Origin: Diphasiastrum complanatum
Lineage: Eukaryota; Streptophyta; Lycopodiopsida; Lycopodiales; Lycopodiaceae
Assembly (NCBI GenBank): GCA_029204225.1
Contig: CM055093.1
Coordinates: 21,460,823 to 21,524,822, forward strand
Reading direction: 5' to 3'
Length of the DNA stretch: 64,000 nt
The position numbers were made by a program, and so were the translations under genes. Under the pieces are notes generated by a model. It was not told the DNA's origin. It did no database searches and worked only from the letters and a program-made list of their open reading frames with translations. Of the stretch, positions 48,463-58,576 are shown piece after piece (position 1 is the first letter of the stretch; every line of letters begins with the position of its first letter).

Positions 48463-49261
48463 TTATTTTGATACCGATTTATCTACATTTTGTTTCAAAC
48501 TCTGTTGCTCATCTTCTTTTAGCTTTGCAATGGCTTTCGGAAGCCGTAGACCACAAAGCAATATTGTCTCATTATCAGTTGCATCAACATTAGAAATAAT
48601 CAGGTCCACCACTGTATTTAGGTCATCTGCATGTATAGAAGGGGGATTGTGCATTTGAAGATCAGGGATTAGGGGAGGACTCTCAACCCATGGAATTGTA
48701 GATGTGCTAGCCAGATCTTTTCTACTGGGGGGAGACGAGGGTGAAGAGCTGGGAGACCTGGGCTTGGGTTGCGAACGCTTGGGATGTGCTTACTTTCTCT
48801 TTTTTTGGGGTGGGACAGGCCCCCTTTCAAGAGGAACTTGCCTCTGTGTGAAGCCAGACTTAAAAATGCTATCATAGGTGTTTCGAAGCCTCATGACAAG
48901 AAGCATGTCCTTGGGCATCAGTGTCACCCTCTTGGCATGTATCGAGAACAACATTGAATCCACAAACATTTTTGTCTAGAAGTCCTCATATGTAGTATGG
49001 AGTGCCTCCAATGTAGTGATATTCCACCTTACTACATAGGGCAGATGAGTGGTCATATCTTGTGTAACCTCCTTCACAGCCCGGTAGAAGACTGCTTTCG
49101 GGATCAAAAATTTGGTGCTCCTTTGCAATGCCATGATGTCCCTCAACCATGGATGGCGTCTTTGCATCTTCTGCATCTTTGCGGACGTACGGGTTCAAAA
49201 GTCTACGGACAGGACGTTGAACAAAGCTGGTAAGACTAGCGGTTTGCTTCGTCCGAGCCAT
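48463..49261 (-). pseudogene. Divergent histone H3-like gene with C-terminal extension, disabled
   Basis: ATG at 49261 gives MARTKQTA, identical to the first eight residues of histone H3, then a non-canonical tail. After a +1 shift before about 49160 the frame reads the H3 fold without gaps at first: alpha-N to helix 1 LQRSTKFLIPKAVFYRAV (H3: YQKSTELLIRKLPFQRLV), EVTQDM (H3: EIAQDF), helix 2 TTLEALHTTYEDF with ~4 extra residues, and SIHAKRVTLMPKDM (H3: AIHAKRVTIMPKDI). Beyond the fold come PPQKKRK, a basic Ser/Pro-rich stretch and an acidic end KLKEDEQQSLKQNVDKSVSK, stop at 48463. Damage: the frameshift, TAG (48976-48978) and TAA (48790-48792), yet one frame holds for over 230 codons. It lies divergent to the plus-strand gene of copy C. 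A CenH3 relative is possible but not shown. Confidence 0.8.
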
Positions 49262-49320
49262 TGAGACCGGATATCTATATCACGCAAGGACAGAGCTATA
49301 GCAGCAGAGAAAGTTAGATT

Positions 49321-49516
49321 CTCGCAAATGATGGCGATACTGGGAACTTTGAGAATGATATCGCTACGACGCGAGAGAGTAGCAGAGTCAGGCGGGGAGA
49401 GGAAGGCACTCGCGTGATGGTGATACTGGGCACATTCACGCTGATATCGCTATGACGCGAGAGGGTATCAGGAACAGGCCTGGGGATGAAGTCACTCGCA
49501 TGATGGTGATATCAAG
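49321..49516. repeat. Tandem ~87-bp repeats upstream of the H3-like gene
   Basis: Units start at 49321, 49409 and 49495 (the last partial). Each starts CTCGC-TGATGG-GATA, and the two longer ones contain GATATCGCTA-GACGCGAGAG. A related inverted motif appears near 50187-50203. Confidence 0.75.
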
Positions 49517-49614
49517 TATGCAAGTCATATGGAAGCAATCAAAGATGAAAGCAAATTACACAAAAATTGTTCCCATGTGTGAATACTTGCGACACATGGC
49601 CCAATCAGTAACTG

Positions 49615-49922
49615 ACGTGTGGAACTACACATTTGTATACGCACGTGTGAAACTACACGTCTGGAGCAACACGTGTGGACACGTGGCCGAATGGTACAAT
49701 GACACGTATTCTCGTACGTATTAGCTCACAAGTGTGGGCACGTGGCCCAATCAGTACTTGACATGTGGAACTACAGGTCTGTATCTGCTCATGTGAAACT
49801 GCACATATAGAGTAACACGTGTGGGAATTGCACATGTGGCCACGTGGTCGAATTGTGCAATGACGTGTATTCTCGCACGTGTGGGCACATGGCCGAATGG
49901 CAGATTGACGTGTAGCACGTGT
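49615..49922. promoter_or_regulatory. G-box cluster between the H3-like gene and the plus-strand gene
   Basis: Eleven ACGTG cores within about 310 bp, eight of them CACGTG palindromes, arranged in two roughly 150-bp repeats (ACACGTGTGG, CACGTGGCC and ACGTGTATTCTCG recur). CACGTG is the classical plant G-box bound by bZIP and bHLH factors. The cluster lies in the shared upstream region of two divergent genes. Confidence 0.75.
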
Positions 49923-50003
49923 GGCCTTGAACATGTGGACGGTACATTGTGCGTCATAGATCTGATCCATTTTTGGATGGACGTGTGTATGTCTTGGATT
50001 TTA

Positions 50004-50023
50004 TTGGTTTTAGCTATATAAAT
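50004..50023 (+). promoter_or_regulatory. Core promoter of the copy C plus-strand gene
   Basis: ATTGG (inverted CCAAT) at about 50004 and TATATAAAT at 50015-50023 lie about 270 nt before the ATG at 50288 and just after the G-box cluster. Confidence 0.6.
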
Positions 50024-50287
50024 GTTGTTTGATCAGTTAAAACCTTTCGCTAAGTTTTCAATTTTCACTCCTTGTAGGTCTTGGTGTATCAACACTACTA
50101 GTTCTTTGCAGTATCACTACCACATGAGAATCTACTTCAGATTCTAGACGATCTTGGATCCCTCGCGTTGTTCCGATATCCGGTCATTCACCAATATCGC
50201 CATCACGCGAGGACTACCTGATAGTCATCTAACTCTCTGCCATCCTGCATCGCAGTGATACTCGGCCCTATTGTTCATACTTTCGAG

Positions 50288-51815
50288 ATGGCCGCCTCAT
50301 CTTCTAATACTTTTGATTCTGCATTGCACGCCTTCCTCGTTGAATCCGGTGTTGGTAACTACATAGGTCACTATAAGACGTATTTCAATATGTCTTTTGA
50401 TATCGAGAGGTTTAGATCAGAACATAAATCCTATTTTCCAACCTTGTATGAAGAGTATTATGATAGTCTGAATCAGTCTATGTTGATAATGGATAATCTA
50501 CGATTCATCCATTTCCATGACTTGATACTTGCCCAACCATCTTCAAAGCAAGCCCACAACTGACGATTCACGAAAATAGTGAGTGATTTTAAACATGTGG
50601 TCCATTGTGACCAGCACAATCGATCATGTCGTCTTTTGTAGGAGGGCATGGGCTTTGTGTTTTACGTTTCTGCTCTTGTTCTTGAAGAGGCAGAAACTTC
50701 AGAGCTCAGCATTGAGGGTGCCTCATCATCAACTGATTCTGTGATATCAGAGTCAGCTATTGTTGATGATGTCTTGGGTGTTGACGAGGAGGCAAGATTG
50801 ACAGCAATGTACGACCCAACTGAGTCTCGTGCATTGTCCATTTTTTCCTTATCTGACGTGAATCCATATGACAAAGCCAAGACTGTCCTCGGTTTGCCAG
50901 TGTATTACATGAATAATGTCGCATACCTCTCTCTGAATGATGTTGGAGATGTTCTTGGTCTGAGGGACGACGAAATATTATCAATTTTGTCTAATTTCAT
51001 CAAAGAATTCAGGGATTTCATAGATCTCGAGGGTGATGATGATCTATGTGCTTCTATTGATTACAAAGCCGGAGATGAGTGGGTGGACGAGACTGAAGCT
51101 CCACAATCAATCATGTCTGAAAGCAGGGCATACCAGGCAAATTTGCCCAGTGAGGAAGAATTTCTAAGAATCCGGAGCAAATATGTGTCACAGTCTTTGG
51201 AAACTAATCCATCCACTACTTCGACGACTATTGTTGCTGGTCATGATACATACTGCTGCACTTATTCAAGCTGATGAGCATGATTTGGTAGGTAAATCTG
51301 GTTTTATCTGAATGAGATTTCTATTCAAATATAGTTATTTTGTTTTTCAAGATGTAACCTTTGCTTGTATTTTACAGGCTACTGTGGAGGTGGATGCCTT
51401 TGCAACAAGGCATGGATATTTGAGGGAAGGTCAGGGATCACGACAAAGGGGTTCATCCCTGTCCCATTATTTGAAGTGCTTTGTAAAAAAGGAGATTTGC
51501 ATTCATCATAGCAAATTTTCTTCAGATGCTGCGACGATAATAATGGCAATTAAAGTGTTATCATATTTCGCGAACAAGCATAAATACCCTCCGAATAAAT
51601 ATAAAATAATTTTTGCAAAGAGAGACATTGTCATAGAAGTATATGGCTATGTAGTTGAGGAAGTTCCTAAAAGGTCTTCCTCCTTATCTGTTTTCTCCAA
51701 ATACATTGACTTGAGCAAAAGAAGATCCATTGATTTTCTAGATCCATATGATAGAAAAAAATTTATTCATGACCACACAACAATGCTGATCATTAAAGAC
51801 AAAGAGAAACAATGA
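50288..51815 (+). pseudogene. Convergent-gene module copy C, plus-strand gene (nearly complete)
   Basis: ATG at 50288 opens MAASSSNTFDSALHAFLVES and runs 91 codons to TGA (50561-50563). A probable intron (donor near 50578, acceptor TTTGTAG before 50642) leads to a second exon starting EGMGFVFYVSALVL, then SDVNPYDKAKTVLGLPVYYM, GDVLGLRDDEILSILSNFI, an acidic stretch and LPSEEEFLRIRSKYVSQS. A 2-nt loss near 51247 compared with copy B breaks the frame just before the intron at about 51293-51378. The last exon reads ATVEVDAFATRHGYL, KKEICIHHSKFSSDAATIIM, KRSSSLSVFSKYIDL and LDPYDRKKFIHDHTT, stop at 51813-51815. No known domain. The acidic middle and basic end do not settle a role. It converges on the transposase-like gene. 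Confidence 0.72.
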
Positions 51816-51820
51816 TTTTG

Positions 51821-52197
51821 CATAAGAGGAGTTCTAAATCCAAAAAAGTCCCTTTGTAAAGATTCTTTTTATATTTTTTCTCAATTTTTTCTTACACACG
51901 GACCAATCAAAATACTCAAATTTGAAATCTACGTAACATAACTTTTTGAGTCCATATTTTGATTCCACACTAAAAATGACATAACGTTTTAGTGGTAAGT
52001 CTGAATTTAGCGGAGTTTGGTGCATTGGAAAGTGCTCAACAAGGGCTTTCGAATGATATGTTACATGACATACTTTTGAAGTACGATTAAAAAGTTATGG
52101 CAAGTAAAAAGTATTAGTGTTATAATATTTCAATAATATAAACTACATCTTGCACGAATTCTTAAAGGGTCTTTTTGGATCTCAAAATCCTCTAATG
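51821..52197. mobile_element. MITE-like element, copy 2 (377 bp)
   Basis: It begins CATAAGAGGAG and ends CCTCTAATG, a clear relative of 30139-30484. The matching place in copy B (about 33243) is empty and reads straight through, so this copy came in after B and C separated. At most 1-2 bp are duplicated at the ends. Confidence 0.75.
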
Positions 52198-52629
52198 GCC
52201 TTGCATTGTACTTGAAATGATGCGATATAATACAAATATTTTTTTTGTCTAATATCATGAAAATTATTATGAGTTGAGTCTTGTATAAATATTATTTTCG
52301 TCTATAAATTTGCACGTCTTTCTGAATTTTTATTAATTTGTTGATCTAGTTTTATATCGGATTTGAACATGCCTCTAGAACAATTGAAATAGCTGGATGA
52401 TGTAACAGATGTTCCACCGTATTGTGTATTTCGATCAAATGCTGCCCTAACTTGCCAATACGATTTTTTCATTCCTTGTGATGACTAAATACTTAGACTG
52501 TCGTAAGCTTTTGCAAAAAATGATGCATCATGTCGTAAAATGTGCTGCAATACCAGAGATACAAATATTGTCATATTAATCATTTTGAATTTAGCATATG
52601 TGCAATGAGATTATAATTCGAAGAGTTAG
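52198..52629. other. Spacer between the convergent genes of copy C
   Basis: Close match to 33243-33683. No gene. Confidence 0.6.
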
Positions 52630-54062
52630 TTACATTGAAAAGAGATTTACCATGTCATGCGTACTATGACCTTCACCCCAGGCGTCTTTAACTGCATCCA
52701 CAAACTCAATTGTTTTTTTTCTCAATTAGTAGGACATCAGTATTAGACAGTTTATCTCTTCTGAGCAATTTGACCATGTTGTCAAGCTTTGTCCAGACTT
52801 CAACTTTTTTAATCCTCGTTGTTCCTTTTTCTTCAAAATCCTTTGTGGCATTGAGTACATCTATCCAAATTGAGTACTGGATTTTAGTCGGTTTTCCGGA
52901 ATGATTTGATAAGAAACGACGAGCTTTGGATCCTCCTATGCTTGGTTTGCATGGGATGTTTCCCGTTTTCCCTAAAAGCTTCTCGTCCTTTTGTATTTTA
53001 ACTTGTCCATATTGTTGGTGGAATCATATGACAAAGTGCCATGTTTTGAGTTATTAATTTCATTGATATGGTAAGGAATACCAATGATGTTTTGCAACTT
53101 CCTGTTTAACACATCCCTCTCTAATTTGATTTGAAAGGGCCATGGAATAGGAAAAAATTTTATATGTACTTGTCCAAATGCCTCTTTGATAATTTTACAC
53201 ATTGTGCCATAAGCATCCCTGCTGATACCAGAATAATCACATGCTCCTTGTATCAATTTTCAGTCAATAATCATGCTGACTTCGCCCATAAGGGCCTCTG
53301 CAATCTTGGACTTAATTCGAGAATATCGTAAATTTTCCAGTAGACTCGTCATTGACTTGGCTATAAATACTGCACTCAAAGACTTTCCATTAATCATGTC
53401 CTTGTATTTCAGATTTTGATTGGTGACTAAAGCTGATCTGCAAAATAAAAATAAGATTTAGGCAAAAAACAATTCACAATCATTGATGTGTTGGGTGGAA
53501 CAAAACACATAAATAGTTTAAAACAAAATCTTACTTGAAAGCATATATTCTTTATTTTTCGTTGACCCCCACTTGATGAAAGCTCGTCAATACCTTTTGA
53601 AATAACTCTTTTGCACTTATTGTTCAGTATTTTCTTCCGTAATGTGTTTACTTCTACACGTATTTGACAATATGAGGTACATAATGTTTGTACAATTAGT
53701 TTCATATTGTCATTTTCTTGGTTCAGGTTCGATATAATATTTTGCAAATGAGAATTATCTATCTTCAAGATTTCATTCTCTTATTTTGTTTGCAACAAAA
53801 GAGTTTCTTTTTCTTTGTAGTAAGTAAGCAAACCATTCAACATATTTTCCAAATAATGATTTTTTTTCATTGAATTACTAATGCCGTAACTTTTCAATCT
53901 TTCACAATAACCCAATAAACCATTGTGTCCTTCACACAAAAACAGTATGAGTTGTGTGACTGATTTAAAATTTGGATATTGCATCAAGCTTGGATCTATT
54001 GGATATAAACTTCCATCAACCCATAGATCACAATGTTTCCTGTTCTCTGTTCTATGATCCAC
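52630..54062 (-). pseudogene. Convergent-gene module copy C, minus-strand gene (844-bp deletion)
   Basis: The N-terminal part (HCDLWVDGSLYPIDPSLMQY, CEGHNGLLGYCERL) is free of the frameshift seen in copy B. It has the same TAA (53781-53783), intron (about 53438-53534) and TGA (53260-53262) as B. GACDYSGISRDAYGTMCKII and GIPYHINEIN follow. At 53010/53011 the sequence jumps to the C-terminal part, lacking what corresponds to 34064-34907 of copy B, including the KLDES, KEDHD, GDLK and HPCLYC blocks. CAT at both ends suggests microhomology. The C-terminus ends near 52630 as in B. Confidence 0.7.
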
Positions 54063-54249
54063 GATTTGGTGAGCTGGTAAGGTGGATCCTTTCAGATTTT
54101 CTTTTGACAGTGGGCATATTCTTTAGGAAGATCAAGATGGAGATGATACTTAGACATCTTAATAATCGATAGATTAATCTAGTAGAAAGCCAAATCGTTA
54201 TATATCTTGCAAGCTATTAAAACTCATTTTAATCGAAAAAAAATTTCAA

Positions 54250-54510
54250 CTGCAAAAGTTTGAAATGACCCCGGTGCTCTTTTTGATCCAACACACCATG
54301 TTTCTTGCTTTATATGTAAAATCAAAGCTTCGCAGTTATGAGCATAATACTTTTTCAATACACGTTTGTTGAAATTGCAAATTTTTGAATTGCAAAAATT
54401 TGAAATAACCTTGCCGCTCCTTTTGATCTAACACACTCCATACTTTCTGAATTGCAAAAATTTAGATTCATGTTGGCGCTCATTGTGATCCAACATATTC
54501 AAAGTTTCTT
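54250..54510. repeat. Three imperfect ~60-bp repeats upstream of the minus-strand gene, copy C
   Basis: Units at about 54250-54305, 54389-54448 and 54449-54510, matching those at 36145-36392. Confidence 0.6.
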
Positions 54511-55077
54511 GTCATGATATTCAGACTGATAAGACTGTTTTCCTTTGATGTGAACGCTATGAGTGGATGAAAGAAACTGTGATGTGCAACACGCTTTGCA
54601 TTTACACGAGAAGTCATGTTAGTTAATGGTAAAAAATAAAACCTTGAAGTATGAACCCCACGCGTTGCGGCTACCCAACTTCCAGATAACTACACATGCT
54701 ACTAGTGAGGTCAAGTCATCGGAGTTGTGCAGGCAGACCAAGAACTTGGTCGGAGTTTTAAAATCCATCGGTTTTCTCTCTCTTATGTGGCTTTTCTTAG
54801 ATAGCCCTTTTGGGCCTTGGAACTCCTCTAATGATAGCACTGGTTTATCAAATTCATTAAGTTGAATTTATATTAAATATCTATAGGACCATGACTTGAC
54901 CCTATTTGTTATTGGATTGTGACATAAAACGAGAATGACATTTGGTTCACATGTGTATAGTAAAGTGTCTTATTCCTAGGAGTTAAAACTCTCAGATGGT
55001 AGGAATTCGGGAATGATAGTACCAACCTGATGGGTTGTTTTATGTGATGGAAGAGGTCCTGAGGCTGCAAAAGAATG
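54511..55077. other. Unassigned sequence shared with copy B
   Basis: Nearly the same as 36393-36959, with no gene recognised. Confidence 0.5.
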
Positions 55078-56390
55078 AGGTCGGCCTCCAAGATTATATC
55101 AAGGCCCTCAGATAAATCCGTGATGGACGCGACAGCTAAAGTCCAAGAAGCCCAACTATTAGTGGCCGAAAGAGAGACCCAACCCCTCGGAGTGGAGGTA
55201 CAAGCCCTCCATCAAGAAAAAATGGAGTGCCCCTCCCAGCTAGTGTTGACCAACAGACCGCTCACCCCTCATGAGGCATATTTTCTGACCCACCAGGTGC
55301 AATTTTTTAGACAAACATTGGCGGGATACCAAGGGGAGTTTGATCAATATCGCCTTCAGGCTCATCATGAGTTATCTCAAGCCATTGCCACCCTAAGAGA
55401 TTGGTAGCAGCGCACAACTCAAAAACCACCACTGGCCCCAGTGGTAATTCCACTACCACCACAACTTGAAGTCGCACTGACAGAAGGAGGTCAAGATCAA
55501 TGAACAAATGAGGTGAGGCCAGCATTCTACCATGCCAAGGAGCATACCAAGGGCAAGGGCCCGAGCAGAATACACCGATATCGATGGAGGAGCATCATGT
55601 CTCATCTTCCTAGGGCTCTAGCTCCGTATCAGCTAGCTGCGCATTCTGAAGACGCAAAACGTGAAGGAATAAACTACTGACTACCTCATGCAGTATCCCA
55701 CGAGTTCTCACGGGCGGGTGGCAGATCACATTTACTGCCAAGGAAATAAAAGGAAACGAGATCACATGCCTCTCGGCTCTAACACCACAACTTGCATGGA
55801 GGTAGCATATTATCGAGAAAACTCCATCAGCCATCAGGGCGTATGTGTCCAGTCAATGGACATTGCGGATCATCCCCACTATGTTCCCATTCCATGTAGA
55901 CACAAATGGGCGTTGTGCGGGACGACTTTGGACCAGGTCACAATAAGATTGGCCGGAGATTCATTCAGAGCACGGAGGAGGCATGGACATAGACGCCAAA
56001 AGGGATCTAGTCCTATTTTCAAAGCAATATCTAAAGTGCCCATATCCCACAATTCGCGCAACAACTAAATTTGCCCACGATTTGAAGTTTTTGCTACGAG
56101 TTCCCACCAAATGGGACGATTTTTTGCCGCCTTTATTCTTTGATCCCAATAAAGCCTTGGCGTCTAACAAGCTCGAGGATCAATTACCGGTGGCACACTT
56201 ATATTACAGAGCAACAATGCTAGGCTCTCCATGGCTCAATAAATTTTGGGTAGTCCAATTTTGGTTGGAGGGCATCCACAAAGTGTTTTTTGCACTGGCT
56301 GACGAACACAACTTTGCTCACGTCGAGCATATGGAGAAAGTTACGGGCTACTTAATAAAGCACCGACGTGAACCCCATGGGCCATTCTAA
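55078..56390 (+). pseudogene. Gag-like gene of a pol-less LTR element, copy C (fuller)
   Basis: The first part (to 55407) is helical and Gln/Glu-rich (VMDATAKVQEAQLLVAERET, GYQGEFDQYRLQAHHELSQA), coiled-coil-like. It is followed by a Pro-rich linker and, in other frames, a block like AIRAYVSSQWTLRI. The last open part (55983-56390) reads MDIDAKRDLVLFSKQYLKC, TKWDDFLPPLFFDPNKAL, KLEDQLPVAHLYYRATMLGS and a Leu/His-rich end. This terminal domain is shared with the minus-strand gene at 58577-59248 and is not a protease, RT or integrase. The LTR follows within 40 nt, so the element lacked pol and would need helper enzymes. Confidence 0.65.
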
Positions 56391-56428
56391 GTCCATAGTG
56401 GCGAAGCACTACTTAAAATCAGGGGCCT

Positions 56429-57163
56429 TGTTGAGGGCATTCATTGTACATACATAAATAAGGTCGAGGGACGTGGCATCCTACGTGCGTAAGCTTGTAG
56501 CCCAATGAGTACATGCTAAATATTGTATTATGAAATAAAATAGACTTGGGCCATGTAAATAAAATAAAATTAAAAGGCCCACAGTTTAAGTTGATTAAGT
56601 TTGATTTAAGTTCTAAGTTGTAGTCAAACTCAAAGTGGTGGTAGGTGGAGTGTGGTTCTTTGTGTACCATAGATCTAGTTGTTTTCTTTTGAAGGGCTAG
56701 GATCTCAATCCTTCCTTCAATGAAGTAGCCAATAGAAGCAAAGGGGCAATAAAAAGGCACCTCTTGTACTCCATTTGACATGCTAATTGAGAGGAAAAAC
56801 TCTACCACTTTGAGTATTCAAGCATCCTCATGTGCTCTTGCTTTCTAGTCTAATGCTTTTGTTGAATGTTGCTATTAAATTTTGTCATGTTTTGTTGTTT
56901 TCCATGGTATGATGTTCTTAATGGCTTTTTCATTACATTAAAGCATTAGCAAATGAGCTACCTCCCTCTAACTCTTTTATCTTTCCTCTCTTTCACTACT
57001 AATGTTGATGGCTTGTGTGGTTAGGTGATAGGATTGGGGGTTAGTGTTTGTGTGTTAGAAAATCAACTAAAATAACCAACTAAATATAGCCAGAGACCTA
57101 TCCTAGTGGACTAACCCTTCTTGACAAGCTGAGGGCTGCTTACCGCTATTACTACGACCCTAC
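56429..57163 (+). repeat. LTR of the pol-less element, copy C
   Basis: TGTTGAGGG follows the purine tract TCAGGGGCC. It is near-identical to 37864-38614. From 56550 it is the left palindrome arm. Confidence 0.6.
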
Positions 57164-57765
57164 AAGTGGCGTCGTGTTGTTGGGGAGTAGTAGGGTCGTA
57201 GTAATAACGGTAAGCAGCCCTTTGCCTTTCAAGAAGGGTTAGTCCACTAGGATAGGTCTATAACTATATTTAGTTGATTATTTTAGTTGCTTTTCTAATC
57301 ACACAAACACTAACCCCCAATCATATCACCACACAAGCCATCAACATTAGTAGAGAAAGAGAAGAAAGAGGAAAGAGTTAGAGGGAGGTAGTTCTTTTGC
57401 TAATGCTTTAGTCTTACTAATGTAAAAAGCATTAAGAACATCAAACCATGGAAAATAGCAAAGCATGAAAAAATAGCAACATTCAATAAAAGCATTAGAC
57501 TAAAAAGCAAGAGCACATGAGGATGCTTGGATACTCAAAGTGGTAGAGTTTCCTCCTCTCAATTAGCATGTCAAATGGAGTACAAGAGGTGCTTTTTTCT
57601 TCTCAGGGAGGCCCCTTTGCTTCCATTGGCTACTTCATTGAGAGAAGGATTGAAATCCTAGCCCTTCTAAAGAAACACAACTAGATCTACGGTGCACAAA
57701 GAAGCACACTCCACCTACCACCACTTTGACTTGGACTACTTCTTAGAACTAAAATCAAATTTAAT
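56550..57765. repeat. Long palindrome, copy C: arms of ~614 and ~576 bp, 26-nt loop
   Basis: Left arm 56550-57163, loop 57164-57189, right arm 57190-57765. Same structure and loop as in copy B. The right arm is cut about 40 bp short by the junction with the next LTR. Confidence 0.88.
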
Positions 57766-57778
57766 ACGTACCTAACTA

Positions 57779-58500
57779 TGTATAGATGCTAATTTTAGTT
57801 AGTTTCCTACTTCCTCCCTAATTCTATTCACCACTAACACTACTCTCCCTTAACTCTACTCCTCTACACTAACATCCATCATGATTTGGGTGAAGGAAAG
57901 GGATAGAAAAGGAGAGGAAGAGAGAAGAGAAGAGAGAAAGAGAGAGAGATGAGATGGAAGTTAGCTCAAATGCTCAATGTCATTGCTTATGGAAAAACCT
58001 TAACTAGCATAACCAAAAAGCATGGGAAACGAAAATAACAAGCAATCACAACAATAGCATAAGCAAGATTGATTAACAATTGAGGATGCTTGAGCTCTCA
58101 AAATGGTATAGTCTCCTCCTCTCTATTAAGCATGAAAATAGTGTACAAATGGTGTCTTTGTATAAAATGGGAAAGGCCATTGCCCCTCAATTTTATTGGC
58201 TAATATTCACATTGATCCCATCCATTCATCTTGGACCCAACTTGATCCAAGGGTCCACAAAAAGTACATTAGAAATCTAAAAATTGGACCCAACTCTAAA
58301 AAGTAAACTCTAAGTTTAGAATTGACTTTGGGCCGCAAGTTTTATTTTAATTACAAAGGGCCCAACTCTATTATTTTATTTATAACTTCACTTGCGTGCT
58401 CATTGGGCCATGGGCTTATACACGCAGGACGCCATGCCCTCGCAACACATTTTATTGGATGATTTTATTTATTTACACTTTGTTGGGAATACCCCCAACA
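57779..58500 (-). repeat. 3' LTR (minus strand) of the mosaic pol-less element D
   Basis: On the minus strand it begins TGTTGGGGG after GGTCATGGGTCC and ends CTATACA. It is a diverged relative of the LTRs at 37864 and 56429 but not of the LTR at 60353-61340. A GA-rich tract lies at about 57895-57955. Confidence 0.6.
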
Positions 58501-58576
58501 GGACCCATGACCTGAAGTAGTGTCGGTCCCTCGGCACTCTGGCGGTTTAGTATAGCGTTTTCTTTGCCCGCCTTTG

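Noticed and set aside
49653-49970. His/Cys/Thr-rich minus-strand frames over the G-box cluster
   Set aside because: They come from repeated ACGTGT-type motifs, not from a protein.
48463-54062. Idea that the H3-like gene marks an integrated giant-virus or Polinton-type segment
   Set aside because: No capsid, packaging ATPase or DNA polymerase is seen. Neighbouring genes have spliceosomal introns and a transposase-like product, so a DNA transposon is the simpler reading.
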